From an uncultured Bacteroidales bacterium (lineage in GTDB: Bacteria; Bacteroidota; Bacteroidia; Bacteroidales; WCHB1-69), in NCBI GenBank assembly GCA_934699095.1, contig CAKUVI010000002.1, forward strand, positions 62,001 through 126,000: 64,000 nucleotides of DNA, read 5' to 3'. Made by a program: the position numbers and the translations under genes. Positions 25,288 through 34,685 of the stretch are shown in pieces; within the stretch, counting starts at the first letter, position 1; every line of letters begins with the position of its first letter. The notes below the pieces were generated by a model, which saw nothing but the letters and a program-made list of their open reading frames with translations, was not told the origin of the DNA and did no database searches.

Positions 25288-27300
25288 ATGAATCCTAAAA
25301 ACATTCACAGGATTGTGATTGCCGTATTGGCCATCATGTTTTATGGAAACACGCTGACCTTGCACTATGCTCTCGACGATCGTATGGTCATCGTGGAGAG
25401 CAAACCCACAATCAAGGCAGATTGGGAATCCGTGAAAGAGATCTTTACGGAAGACAATTTTTCAGGATTTTTCGGGAAAGACCAATCTATTGTGGCTGGC
25501 GGACGCTACAGACCGTTGTCACAGTTCACATTCCTTGTCGAAACAAGACTCTTCGGTTCCAAAATCAAAGACAAAATCGGTGATCTTGACGATTATGACA
25601 ATCTTCACAATTCAGCACATGAAGCCTACTTTTATGATACACCATTGCCTTTTGTGAATCATCTTATGAACCTAGTATATTTCATCATTCTATGTCTTCT
25701 TCTGTACGAGGTGTTGTCAAAAATATTTCCGACTTATACTTCCGTTAAATGGTATCAGTCGTTGCCATTCATAGCTGTTGTTCTCTTTGCTGTGCATCCT
25801 ATTCATACCGAGGTGGTTGCAAATGTGAAGGGTAGGGACGAACTGCTTGCCATGTTGGGCGCGGTAGCCTCTCTGTCTGTAACTTTGAAGTATATTGATT
25901 CCCGTAAATGGTACTATCTGCTTCTCTCGGCTTTCTTCTTTACTATAGGTGTCTTTTCAAAAGAGAATGCTATCACGTTTCTCGCCGTGCTCCCTCTTGC
26001 AGTATATTATTACAAGTCGGACAAAAAGCGAGGCTCAGATTATATTCTGACGATGGTGCCTGCAATGGTTGCCTCAGTGTTCTTCATGGCAGCTCGTTCG
26101 AAGGTTTTGGGCGGTCTGATGCCACCTGACACTACACAGAATATACTCAACAATCCTTTTGTGAACGCTACTGGTGCACAGCGAGTTGCCACGGTTTTGC
26201 TCACTTGGGGGATTTACCTTAAGCTGCTCTTCATACCGCATCCTCTAACCCACGACTATTATCCATATCAGATACAATTGACAGATTTTTCAAATCCCGT
26301 TGTATTGATTGTTCTTCTGATAGTTGTTGCCGTTTTGATTTATGCTGTTATTAAGCTCAAAAGTCATTCAGTGGTCTCGTTTTCAATCATCTATTTCGTG
26401 ATAACTTTTTCAATTACATCCAATTTGCTGTTCAATGTGGGGACTTTCATGAATGAACGTTTTGTCTTCATGTCGTCTATTGGCTTTACTTTGTTGGCTG
26501 CTTATTGGCTCTATATTTTGGCAATTTCAAAGCAGGCACTTTACCAGAAAATCTCTTTAGGGTTGTTCATGGTTGTGGCTTTGCTGTTCGGAATCAAGAC
26601 ATTTACGAGGAATTTTGTTTGGAAAGACGATTTCACGTTGTTCACTACTGATGTGGAAACCTCTTCAAATAGCATAAAATGTAATGTTTCTGCTGGTGGA
26701 AGTTATTTGCAGGAGTGGAAGAGCACTCATCGAGAGAAAGACAAGAGAAAGGCTTACGGTTACCTGGAAAAGGCGCTTCAGTTGGATCCATATTCTCTTA
26801 ACGCATATATGTTGCTGAGTGAGCTGGCTTATTTGGACAATAATCCTGATGTGTCGAGGAATGCAGCGTATAATGCGACGCAACTGGATCCTGCGAACGA
26901 GACTGCAAAGGCTCTGTTGCGACAGGCGGAGTTTGGTCAGCAGCGCAAGGAAGTTGACGATGTGCGCGAACTCCTGAATGATGGGAAAGCTGAAGAGGCC
27001 TGGGACAGAATCAACAAATTTCTGAAGACACATCCTGATGACATATATGGTTTGAACATGAAGGGCAATGTTGCAGGGCGTGGATTCGGGCGTGTTGACG
27101 AGGCAATAGGGATTTTCGAGGATATTGTCAGGAGGGACTCCACATTCTCAAGTGCTTGGGAAAATATGGGTATCTGTTATGCGATAAAGCGAGACTTCGG
27201 CAATGCCGAGCGCTGTTTCAGAAAGGCACTCGAAATTTCACCCGACAACGAAAACGTAAAGGAGAATCTAAGAAAGATGTATTCTGATCGTGACAAATAA
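25288..27300 (+). CDS. TMTC-like multi-pass membrane protein with C-terminal TPRs
   Basis: 670 residues. The N-terminal two thirds hold about ten to twelve membrane segments and the TMTC-like signature LFAVHPIHTEVVANVKGRDELLAML; an early loop has YALDDRMV, with an Asp pair as in GT-C enzymes. From about residue 460 there are TPR-like helices (YGYLEKALQLDPYSLNAY, NMGICYAIKRDFGNAERCFRKALEISPDN). TMTC proteins are O-mannosyltransferases in animals; bacterial members are uncharacterised, so a protein or lipid glycosyltransferase role is an inference. It starts one base after kdsA. Confidence 0.75.
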   Translation: MNPKNIHRIVIAVLAIMFYGNTLTLHYALDDRMVIVESKPTIKADWESVKEIFTEDNFSGFFGKDQSIVAGGRYRPLSQFTFLVETRLFGSKIKDKIGDLDDYDNLHNSAHEAYFYDTPLPFVNHLMNLVYFIILCLLLYEVLSKIFPTYTSVKWYQSLPFIAVVLFAVHPIHTEVVANVKGRDELLAMLGAVASLSVTLKYIDSRKWYYLLLSAFFFTIGVFSKENAITFLAVLPLAVYYYKSDKKRGSDYILTMVPAMVASVFFMAARSKVLGGLMPPDTTQNILNNPFVNATGAQRVATVLLTWGIYLKLLFIPHPLTHDYYPYQIQLTDFSNPVVLIVLLIVVAVLIYAVIKLKSHSVVSFSIIYFVITFSITSNLLFNVGTFMNERFVFMSSIGFTLLAAYWLYILAISKQALYQKISLGLFMVVALLFGIKTFTRNFVWKDDFTLFTTDVETSSNSIKCNVSAGGSYLQEWKSTHREKDKRKAYGYLEKALQLDPYSLNAYMLLSELAYLDNNPDVSRNAAYNATQLDPANETAKALLRQAEFGQQRKEVDDVRELLNDGKAEEAWDRINKFLKTHPDDIYGLNMKGNVAGRGFGRVDEAIGIFEDIVRRDSTFSSAWENMGICYAIKRDFGNAERCFRKALEISPDNENVKENLRKMYSDRDK

Positions 27301-27325
27301 AAAAAGGTGGCAAAGGCCACCTTTT
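27301..27325. terminator. Bidirectional terminator between convergent genes
   Basis: AAAAGGTGGC / GCCACCTTTT with a loop of about four bases lies between the stops at 27300 (plus) and 27329 (minus). A and T runs on both sides can end transcription in either direction. Confidence 0.85.
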
Positions 27326-27328
27326 CTG

Positions 27329-28915
27329 CTATTTCATGATATTTCCGAGAATGTCTCTTGTGATTTCGCGCGTTATGGTGCGTGTCGCCGCGGAGGTCGT
27401 GTTTTTCACTATTTTCTCTTTAGTTGATTTTGTGGATTTTGTCTTTTTTCCACTCACCTTGTCTGACACGGCGGTGCCGACTGCTGTGGCCACGGTGGCT
27501 GTAACGGCAGTGACTACGGCTTTTATGACTTTGGCGAAGACACCTTTTTTTGCCTTTTTCTCGCCCTCTTCTTTTTTGCCTTTGGTCTCTTCGGCAAGGG
27601 CGGTCTCTTCTTCAGCCGTCTGGATGGCCTGTTCGCTCTCTTTCATGAGGAGTTCGTACGCGCTCACGCTGTCGATCATTTTGTCATATTTTCCGTAAAT
27701 GCGGCTTTGGCGAATTATATTTGAGCGTTCTGTTGCGTCAACGGGACCTATTTTTGAGAGCGGGAAGAGTATTTTGGCTTTTTGCACAACAGACGGTGCA
27801 CCTTTGGCATCGAGGAAGCTGACCAGAGCCTCGCCTGTTTCGAGGTTGGTGATTGCCTCATCTGTCTTGAAGGCGGGGTTGGAACGGAAGGTGTCGGCGG
27901 CAGCGCGCACGGCTTTCTGGTCTTTTGGAGTGTATGCTCTGAGTGCGTGCTGTATGCGGTTGCCCAATTGTCCGAGGATCTTGTCTGGAATGTCTGAAGG
28001 ATATTGTGTGATAAAATAGATTCCCACGCCCTTGCTTCGGATCAGTCGGATCACCTGCTCAATCTTGTCTATCAGAGTTTTAGAGGTGTCCTCAAAGAGG
28101 GTGTGAGCCTCGTCGAAGAAGAATACAAACTTGGGGAGATCCAAGTCGCCGACTTCAGGGAGAGAGGAATAGAGTTCGGAGAGAAGCCAAAGGAGGAATG
28201 TGCTGTACAGTTTCGGGTTTTCGATGAGCTTGTCGGCAGCCATGACGTTCATAACACCTTTGCCATTCTCGGTTTGGATGAAGTCGAAGATGTCGAAGCT
28301 CGGTTCGCCGAAGAAGTTGTTGGCTCCTTGGTTTTCGAGTTGGAGGAGTGCACGTTGGATTGCGCCCACAGAGGCTGCTGAGATGTTACCGTAGAGCGAC
28401 GAATATTCCTTGGAATTCTTAGCCACGAAGTCAAGTACGGCACGCAGGTCTTTCATGTCGAGTATCTGAAGACCTTTGTCGTCGGCTATTTTGAACACGA
28501 TGTTGAGCACTCCGTCTTGGGTCTCGTTCAGGTTCAGGAGTCTGGAGAGCAATTGCGGGCCCATCTGCGAGATTGTAGCCCTTACCGGATGGCCTTGTTC
28601 GCCGAAAACATCGAAGAAACGCACAGGGCAACCTTGGAACTGCGGGTTTTCGATGCCGAATTCCGGAAGGCGTTTCTCGATGAATCCTGAAAGGGTGCCT
28701 TGCTGGCTGATGCCGGAGAGATCACCTTTCATGTCGGCCATGAAGCAGGGGACGCCCGCTTGTGAGAATGTCTCAGCCAGAACCTGCAAAGACACTGTTT
28801 TGCCGGTTCCGGTGGCACCTGCTATGAGACCGTGCCGGTTGGCCATCTTCCCCTCAATGGAGATGGCTCCTTCTGCGCTGTGCGCCACATATAGTCCGTG
28901 ATTGTTGTCGTACAT
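27329..28915 (-). CDS. HerA-like ATPase, DUF853 (YjgR) family
   Basis: 528 residues from the ATG at 28915. Walker A is GATGTGKTVS, followed by FMADMKGDLSGI; Walker B is FVFFFDEAHTLF, with sensor-like IYFITQYPSDIPD and arginine block LGNRIQHALRAYTPKD. The C-terminal 100 residues are Lys/Glu-, then Ala/Thr-rich. YjgR/DUF853 proteins belong to the HerA/FtsK ATPases; the cellular role is unknown. An upstream in-frame TTG at 28951 falls inside the promoter element and is rejected. The gene is convergent with the TPR protein. Confidence 0.88.
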   Translation of the reverse strand: MYDNNHGLYVAHSAEGAISIEGKMANRHGLIAGATGTGKTVSLQVLAETFSQAGVPCFMADMKGDLSGISQQGTLSGFIEKRLPEFGIENPQFQGCPVRFFDVFGEQGHPVRATISQMGPQLLSRLLNLNETQDGVLNIVFKIADDKGLQILDMKDLRAVLDFVAKNSKEYSSLYGNISAASVGAIQRALLQLENQGANNFFGEPSFDIFDFIQTENGKGVMNVMAADKLIENPKLYSTFLLWLLSELYSSLPEVGDLDLPKFVFFFDEAHTLFEDTSKTLIDKIEQVIRLIRSKGVGIYFITQYPSDIPDKILGQLGNRIQHALRAYTPKDQKAVRAAADTFRSNPAFKTDEAITNLETGEALVSFLDAKGAPSVVQKAKILFPLSKIGPVDATERSNIIRQSRIYGKYDKMIDSVSAYELLMKESEQAIQTAEEETALAEETKGKKEEGEKKAKKGVFAKVIKAVVTAVTATVATAVGTAVSDKVSGKKTKSTKSTKEKIVKNTTSAATRTITREITRDILGNIMK

Positions 28916-28948
28916 TGCTATGATTGTTTGATTGTTAATTCCAATCTG

Positions 28949-28956
28949 CAAAAGTA
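28949..28956 (-). promoter_or_regulatory. Bacteroidota -7 promoter element for the HerA-like ATPase
   Basis: TACTTTTG on the minus strand, then C, 33 bases before the ATG at 28915. It decides the start in favour of that ATG. Confidence 0.7.
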
Positions 28957-29035
28957 ATAATTTCTTTTTTATCAGTGATAAGGGAAAAAAACTATTGCTA
29001 TCCGAAAATAAAGTACGTTTTATTTAAGCAGTTTT

Positions 29036-29253
29036 ATGTTAGTTTTTGCTTTATCAAAACTGCGGTAAAGCGAGAGAAAAGAAAGCTAGCTTGCTTTTCC
29101 GAGCGAGAGCAGTTTATGTAAAAAGTAACCAAAAATCAAGCCGACATTAAATTTCACCCGCTCTGTCGGAACCTAACAACAGCGGCAGAGGAAAGAGTCT
29201 GTCGGCCAACCCAGCCCACGTGCGAAATAACTAACAAACTCTCCGAAGGAGAG
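29036..29253 (-). repeat. Long dispersed repeat, copy 1 (short form)
   Basis: Two blocks match the region 60495-60832 in inverted orientation: 29036-29191 (about 156 bases) against 60676-60832, and 29200-29253 (54 bases) against 60495-60548, with only scattered mismatches. Here the blocks are separated by 8 bases; in copy 2 by 127 bases. Confidence 0.88.
29056..29115 (-). repeat. Covarying hairpin element, copy 1 (inside long repeat)
   Basis: Read on the minus strand: outer stem AAACTGC / GCAGTTT, conserved TCTCGCTCG, an inner 11-base stem GAAAAGCAAGC / GCTTTCTTTTC (one mismatch) with a two-base loop TA, then CTCGCTTTACC. Same design as the elements at 29428, 29558 and 60753. Confidence 0.8.
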
Positions 29254-29427
29254 TTGAACCCGCGCCTAAGAAATGTTTTCGTCTAAAAATGTGAAACGTT
29301 TACGCGTTAAAAAATTGCGTCTGTCTGAATGATAGCGCATTGCAATATGATTTAATGTTGCACGATAAGAAATAAGATGCAAAATCAACGAGCCCTGACG
29401 CCAGGAATGAGTTTAGCAATTTTTGAT

Positions 29428-29486
29428 AAGCTGCTCTCATTCGATAATAAAAGCAAGCTTTTATTATGCTCATTTACTCGCAGCTT
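29428..29486 (+). repeat. Covarying hairpin element, copy 2
   Basis: Outer stem AAGCTGC / GCAGCTT; inner stem ATAATAAAAGC / GCTTTTATTAT (11 perfect pairs), loop AA; conserved flanks TCTCATTCG and GCTCATTTACTC. Both stems differ in sequence from the other copies but remain paired. Confidence 0.8.
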
Positions 29487-29557
29487 TAGCGGAAAGGTTT
29501 CCCCATTTTTAGAAAATATTTCTTCAGCGCAAACCCTTTCTTTGTTTTACTTTTAAT

Positions 29558-29617
29558 AAATTGCTCTCGCTCGAAAATAGAAGCGAGCTTCTATTTTGCT
29601 CGTTTAACCGCAATTTT
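29558..29617 (+). repeat. Covarying hairpin element, copy 3
   Basis: Outer stem AAATTGC / GCAATTT; inner stem AAAATAGAAGC / GCTTCTATTTT (11 perfect pairs), loop GA; conserved TCTCGCTCG and GCTCGTTTAACC. Confidence 0.8.
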
Positions 29618-29782
29618 CTTTGGGGTTATCAAAGAAAGTAAAGAAAAAAATGGCTTAACAAAATCGTACTTTTATATTGGACAGAATTTGTGATGTACAG
29701 TAGTAACCGCGGGGTAGTAATAATGGCATCGGAATTCTTTATAAAAGATGGGTACAGCGTTTCTGTGGATACACATTTTTTG

Positions 29783-29790
29783 TATCTTTG
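29783..29790 (+). promoter_or_regulatory. Bacteroidota -7 promoter element for hutU
   Basis: TATCTTTG followed by CGGG, 46 bases before the hutU ATG. No HutC-like operator is recognised. Confidence 0.65.
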
Positions 29791-29836
29791 CGGGTTAAAA
29801 ATTGACGTAAAAGTTTTTCAGTAAAATCAAGAGATA

Positions 29837-31834
29837 ATGACACTTCAAGAATTTCAAGATGATTTGAGAGCGGGCATACCTGCCGAGATACCCGCGGCGC
29901 AACCCTATGATCCTAACATCAACCATGCGCCCAAGAGAAAGGACATTCTTACCAAGAAGGAGAAACAGTTGGCGCTCAGAAACGCGCTCCGTTATTTCCC
30001 GGCATCGCAGCATGCTGCTCTGGCTCCGGAATTTGCAAAGGAGCTGCACGACTACGGCCGCATATATATGTACCGCTACCGTCCGACATACGAGATGTAC
30101 GCCCGTCCGATAGAGGCTTATCCTGCCAGATGTCAGCAAGCGGCAGCCATCATGCTCATGATACAGAACAACCTCGATCCAGCCGTGGCCCAGCACCCTC
30201 ATGAACTCATCACTTACGGTGGCAACGGCGCCGTTTTCCAGAACTGGGCCCAATACCGCCTCGTTATGAAATATCTGTCTGAAATGACCGATGAACAGAC
30301 GCTCGTTATGTATTCTGGGCACCCGCTTGGCCTCTTCCCTTCACACAAGGACGCACCGCGCGTGGTGGTGACCAACGGCATGGTTATTCCAAACTACTCA
30401 AAGCCGGATGATTGGGAACGCATGAATGCGCTTGGTGTCAGCCAGTACGGCCAGATGACAGCAGGATCGTACATGTATATCGGTCCGCAAGGCATAGTAC
30501 ACGGCACGACCATCACCGTGCTCAATGCAAGCCGCAAGATCGGCGGCGAAATCGGCGGCAAACTCTTCGTGACCGCCGGTCTCGGTGGCATGTCTGGCGC
30601 ACAGCCGAAGGCCGGTAACATCGCAGGAGTGGTCTCCATCACTGCTGAAATAAATCCAGCTGCCACACAAAAGCGCTTCCAACAGGGTTGGGTTGATGAG
30701 GTCCACGACAATCTTGACGAGCTTTTTGTGAAGGTTAATGAAGCCAGGGCAAAGAAAATCGCCAAATCGTTCGCTTACCAAGGCAATATCGTGGACCTTT
30801 GGGAGTATTGCGCCGAACATGAAATTTCAGTGGATCTCGGCAGCGACCAGACATCGCTTCACAACCCTTGGGCAGGCGGATACTATCCTGTAGGCCTCTC
30901 ATTTGAGGATTCCAAGAAGATGATGGCTGACGAGCCCGAGAAGTTCAAGGCTGCGGTTGAAGAGAGTCTCCGTCGTCAGGTGGCTGCCATCAACAAGCTC
31001 ACCGCACGCGGGATGTATTTCTTCGACTATGGCAACGCATTCCTGTTGCAGTCGTCTCGCGCCGGCGCCGACATCCTCAAAGAGGACGGTACTTTCAGAT
31101 ACCCGTCTTACGTGCAGGACATCATGGGACCGATGTGTTTCGATTACGGATTCGGTCCTTTCCGCTGGGTGTGCACCTCAGGCAAACCCGAAGACCTCGA
31201 AACCACCGACCACATCGCGATGGATGTGCTCCGCGAAATCAGCGAGCACGCTCCGTCAGAGATATCCCAACAGATGAAGGACAACATCACATGGATCAAG
31301 GGTGCGAAGGAGAACCACCTTGTGGTCGGCTCGCAGGCCCGTATCCTCTATGCCGATGCAGAGGGCAGGACAAAGATAGCGGCTGCTTTCAACGAGGCGG
31401 TGCGCACAGGCAAACTCTCGGCTCCTGTAGTGCTCGGCCGCGACCACCACGACGTTTCCGGTACCGACTCCCCGTTCCGCGAGACCTCCAACATATACGA
31501 CGGATCAAGCTTCTGCGCCGACATGGCTGTGCAGAATGTCATCGGCGACAGCTTCCGCGGTGCCACATGGGTTTCCATCCATAACGGCGGCGGAGTAGGC
31601 TGGGGCGAAGTCATCAACGGTGGCTTCGGAATGGTGCTCGACGGCAGCGACGACAGCGACCGCCGCCTGCGCTCAATGCTCTTCTGGGATGTCAACAACG
31701 GAATCACCCGCCGCGCTTGGGCTCGCAACGACGGCGCCCTCTTTGCCATCAAACGCGCCATGGAGTTCTGCCCGCAACTCAAAGTAACCCTCCCGAATAT
31801 GGCCGATGACAAACTTATTGAACAACAATTCTAA
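29837..31834 (+). CDS. hutU: Urocanate hydratase
   Basis: 665 residues, the long form usual in Bacteroidota rather than the ~555 of Proteobacteria. ELITYGGNGAVFQNWAQYRL, MYSGHPLGLFPSH, TAGLGGMSGAQPKAG, the FDYGNAFLLQSSRAGAD block, PMCFDYGFGPFRWVCTSG and IHNGGGVGWGEVINGGFGMVLDG identify the family, including the NAD-binding region. It hydrates urocanate to imidazolonepropionate in histidine breakdown. hutH, hutI and ftcD are not beside it, so the pathway, if complete, is encoded elsewhere. Confidence 0.97.
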   Translation: MTLQEFQDDLRAGIPAEIPAAQPYDPNINHAPKRKDILTKKEKQLALRNALRYFPASQHAALAPEFAKELHDYGRIYMYRYRPTYEMYARPIEAYPARCQQAAAIMLMIQNNLDPAVAQHPHELITYGGNGAVFQNWAQYRLVMKYLSEMTDEQTLVMYSGHPLGLFPSHKDAPRVVVTNGMVIPNYSKPDDWERMNALGVSQYGQMTAGSYMYIGPQGIVHGTTITVLNASRKIGGEIGGKLFVTAGLGGMSGAQPKAGNIAGVVSITAEINPAATQKRFQQGWVDEVHDNLDELFVKVNEARAKKIAKSFAYQGNIVDLWEYCAEHEISVDLGSDQTSLHNPWAGGYYPVGLSFEDSKKMMADEPEKFKAAVEESLRRQVAAINKLTARGMYFFDYGNAFLLQSSRAGADILKEDGTFRYPSYVQDIMGPMCFDYGFGPFRWVCTSGKPEDLETTDHIAMDVLREISEHAPSEISQQMKDNITWIKGAKENHLVVGSQARILYADAEGRTKIAAAFNEAVRTGKLSAPVVLGRDHHDVSGTDSPFRETSNIYDGSSFCADMAVQNVIGDSFRGATWVSIHNGGGVGWGEVINGGFGMVLDGSDDSDRRLRSMLFWDVNNGITRRAWARNDGALFAIKRAMEFCPQLKVTLPNMADDKLIEQQF

Positions 31835-31857
31835 TTGTCACCCCATACCTGATTAAT

Positions 31858-32748
31858 ATGAAAAACGTTGCTCTGGCTCTGTTGACTTTGACACTTCTGG
31901 TGGCAGGTTGCAAAAAAAAACCTGCTGCCATAGTTATTGTACCAGATGTGGAGAAAAATCACCTCCAACGTAATCATAACTTCGGGGAAATCAAATATCT
32001 GAACACTTATTCCTACTTCCTTCAAAACGATTCTCTGCCAGCAGCCGACACTGCAGACATAAAAAAACTTATCGGCGGCGCCACTCCCGACCTGACCGCC
32101 TCACAGTTCTACACCTCAGACGGATATCTGCTCCGCTATGTGAAACTTGGCAAGTCTTCAGACACGCTCATCGTCCGTGACTACCATTATTCCTCCGATG
32201 CCAAGATATCCGGATGGGAGGAATACGACTCTGCTAAGAATCTGCTCACATCCGGCAAATACTTCTACGACAGAAACCGTTTCCTCTCTGAAGAGAAAAT
32301 ATTCAGGGAAGACAGTCTTGTCATGTCTTTCAAGTACACCACCGACGGCATCGGCAATGTCATCGCCGCAGTGCAGTCGTTCGGCGATTTCCAGACAAAG
32401 ACAGAATCCAAGTATGATGAGCACGGACTTGTGACGCAAATTGTTGAATATGAGCCCAATGGCAAGGTCTTCAAAACCGCCAAAATTGAGTATGACAACT
32501 ATGGCGATGAAGTCAACAGATGCGTGTATAAAGCTGGCGATCAGATGATTGAATATACCTACAACAAATACGACAAGTACGGCAGAATCAGGCAGACAAT
32601 CTATGAGGATAGAATACATGACGTGAAAGAATACCATTATTTCTTCGATTTCGACAAACAGAAGAACTGGCGGTATGAAGTATGCGTTGTGGACAATCTT
32701 ATTGTTTATGTAAAAGAGAGAAAAATAAATTATTACAACGAATTTTAA
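31858..32748 (+). CDS. Lipoprotein of unknown function with YD-like repeats
   Basis: 296 residues. Signal peptide with lipobox LLVAGC (Cys18), then a Lys-rich linker. The second half shows loosely repeated Tyr-Asp units (KYTTDGIGNVIAAV, KYDEHGLVTQIVEY, EYDNYGDEVNRCVY, KYDKYGRIRQTIY) spaced about 24 residues apart, as in YD/RHS-like and MORN-like beta-repeat lipoproteins of Bacteroidota. I do not recognise a specific family. It begins 23 bases after hutU but is functionally unlikely to be linked to it. Confidence 0.75.
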   Translation: MKNVALALLTLTLLVAGCKKKPAAIVIVPDVEKNHLQRNHNFGEIKYLNTYSYFLQNDSLPAADTADIKKLIGGATPDLTASQFYTSDGYLLRYVKLGKSSDTLIVRDYHYSSDAKISGWEEYDSAKNLLTSGKYFYDRNRFLSEEKIFREDSLVMSFKYTTDGIGNVIAAVQSFGDFQTKTESKYDEHGLVTQIVEYEPNGKVFKTAKIEYDNYGDEVNRCVYKAGDQMIEYTYNKYDKYGRIRQTIYEDRIHDVKEYHYFFDFDKQKNWRYEVCVVDNLIVYVKERKINYYNEF

Positions 32749-32768
32749 CTGAACAACGATTTACAATT

Positions 32769-33197
32769 ATGGATTTAAGCAAAATTTTATCAATCACAGG
32801 AAAAAACGGACTTTTCAAATTCATATCAAAAACTCCTAACAGCTTCATTGTTGAGGGCTTGGACACAGGAAAGCGTTTCCCGGCATTTTCAAATGACGGA
32901 GTCGCTGCCCTCGACAACATAGCCATATTCACTGAAACCGACGAAGTGCCGCTTACAGAAGTTTTCCAAAATATATACCGCAAGGAGGACGGCAAAAAAA
33001 TGGAGATCCCTAAGGATAATGAAGCCATAAAGGCTTATTTCGGTGAGATTCTCCCGGAATATGACCGCGACAGGGTGTATGTGTCCAATATGAAGAAGGT
33101 TTATCATTGGTATAACATTCTGGTTGAACACAATCTGGTTGACCTCGAGAAGCCAGCAGAAGAGAATAAAGAGGAATCTAATAACGAACAACAATAA
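32769..33197 (+). CDS. DUF5606 family protein
   Basis: 142 residues from the ATG at 32769; the open frame extends upstream into the lipoprotein gene, but MDLSKILSITGKNGLFKFIS is the family N-terminus. VEGLDTGKRFPAF, ISIFTETDEVPL-like and FGEILPEYDRDRVYVSDMKK-like blocks follow, ending in a Glu/Asn-rich tail. The family is restricted to Bacteroidota and has no known function. It lies 20 bases after the lipoprotein and two bases before the next gene. Confidence 0.8.
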   Translation: MDLSKILSITGKNGLFKFISKTPNSFIVEGLDTGKRFPAFSNDGVAALDNIAIFTETDEVPLTEVFQNIYRKEDGKKMEIPKDNEAIKAYFGEILPEYDRDRVYVSNMKKVYHWYNILVEHNLVDLEKPAEENKEESNNEQQ

Positions 33198-33199
33198 AT

Positions 33200-34675
33200 A
33201 TGACAAACAGCTTTCGGGAAGGCAGGTCTTGGGTCGTTTGGCTCACGATTATAGCCCTGATATCCGTCGCATTGGGTATTTTTTTCTATTACACATTGTT
33301 CCGCCAGTCGGAAATGGATTTGGTTGAAGCCATACCAACAGACGCTGTCTTCGTCTTTGAAATCAATAAGAATGACGACTTTGCGGCTGATGCTGCTGCC
33401 TTTTCCGTGTATTTGAACGAAATATTCGTGATGGACGCTCTGCCCGCATTTGAGACTATGTACTCAAAACTGCCTTCCCGGAATCATTGTTTTACAATAT
33501 CTGCCCACGAACAGGACGACGGATTACAGCTCCTGTTCAATCTTCGGGCCGATAAGTCGGAATTCAAACACCTGCTCAGAACTTTCAAAATAGACCCTAA
33601 AAACTACACAAGTTTCGAGACTTATAAAGTCTATACTTACGGTACAAATTTCAAAAGCATGAAATTTGTGTATAACAATAATGTGTTGACAGTCTCTTCA
33701 GACCTTGAGCTCCTCAAACGGTCTCTTCTGCAACAGAAACACCCGAAGAAAATCCTTTCAGACAAAGGGTTCAGAAGTGTTTACGAGCTAACCGAAAAAA
33801 ACCGCAAGCAGAATTGGCTTCTGATAAACCAAAAGTCTTATACTCAGTTCCTGAAATCATTCTTCAACAATGAAATAGGAAAAAAGATGGGCGAAATGAT
33901 GGGCGATTCCGAATGGTCTGCCTTTCAGCTCAGATTTTCAGACAAGTCGATATATCTTTCAGGCTACACATTGCTTGACAATTCGATGTATGAGTCAAAC
34001 AAGCATGGCGATGGCTTTTCTCTCGCCTCAGTAATACCGTTTAAGACCATGTATTTCACACGCTATGACATTGTGGATCTCAAGAGTCTGAATTTGCTCT
34101 CCCATTCAAGGCTTCTCGAAAAAGACATCAGCGCCTTGAATTCAATTTCACCGCGTGAGATGTGCAATTTTGCCTTCAAGCAGGATACCAATACGGTGAG
34201 ATTGTTGGCTGTGTTGTCGGACACTAATGTTTCTGTGTTGAATTTCTATTCTGGCACGGAGGTCTCTGATTCGTTGGTCAAGTCTGTGACTGACAACATT
34301 TATCCGCTTCCGATGAACTATTCCGCGGCGTTGATGCCGATTTTCAACGATACCCTCAGGTGGTTTTATTATGCAGATGGTGCCTTCGTGTTTGCACCGT
34401 CGCGTGATGATATCCAGACTTACAGAAAGACTATGTCGCGCGGTGAATCAATTGCCGCAAACCCGGATTACAAGCTTGTGGCGGAGGCAGTTGCATCTTC
34501 ATCAATCAAAGAATATAGTCTTATAAATGACAAAAATCCCCAATTTATCAACGAGTATCTTTCCGACAAGGGTATGAAAAGCAAAGTAGTGCAGAATCTG
34601 CGTGCAGTGTCTTACAGTGTGGGCAAGCCTGCCGACAAGAAGTTCGTGCCTTTGAATGTATATATCTCTTTCTAA
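33200..34675 (+). CDS. Membrane-anchored protein of unknown function (DUF3352-like)
   Basis: 491 residues. One N-terminal membrane segment (about 13-32, WLTIIALISVALGIFFYYTLF) follows a short basic start, so the bulk is probably periplasmic. The first block after it (EAIPTDAVFVFEINK) and the alternating pattern resemble DUF3352-type proteins of Bacteroidota, but the match is weak and no catalytic motif is seen. It lies two bases after the DUF5606 gene and 10 bases before a beta-barrel gene, suggesting one transcript. Confidence 0.65.
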   Translation: MTNSFREGRSWVVWLTIIALISVALGIFFYYTLFRQSEMDLVEAIPTDAVFVFEINKNDDFAADAAAFSVYLNEIFVMDALPAFETMYSKLPSRNHCFTISAHEQDDGLQLLFNLRADKSEFKHLLRTFKIDPKNYTSFETYKVYTYGTNFKSMKFVYNNNVLTVSSDLELLKRSLLQQKHPKKILSDKGFRSVYELTEKNRKQNWLLINQKSYTQFLKSFFNNEIGKKMGEMMGDSEWSAFQLRFSDKSIYLSGYTLLDNSMYESNKHGDGFSLASVIPFKTMYFTRYDIVDLKSLNLLSHSRLLEKDISALNSISPREMCNFAFKQDTNTVRLLAVLSDTNVSVLNFYSGTEVSDSLVKSVTDNIYPLPMNYSAALMPIFNDTLRWFYYADGAFVFAPSRDDIQTYRKTMSRGESIAANPDYKLVAEAVASSSIKEYSLINDKNPQFINEYLSDKGMKSKVVQNLRAVSYSVGKPADKKFVPLNVYISF

Positions 34676-34685
34676 ATGATTTTAT

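Larger units (their letters stand above)
28957..29782. other. Repeat-rich non-coding island before hutU
   Basis: No credible gene. It contains one copy of the long inverted repeat (29036-29253), three of the four ~60-base hairpin elements (29056-29115, 29428-29486, 29558-29617) and unassigned sequence at 29254-29427 and 29618-29782. The hairpin at 29239-29253 (CTCTCC / GGAGAG) is the end of the long repeat. Confidence 0.75.

Noticed and set aside
28916..28951. TTG start for the HerA-like ATPase
   Set aside because: It falls inside the -7 promoter element; the ATG at 28915 is downstream of the expected transcription start.
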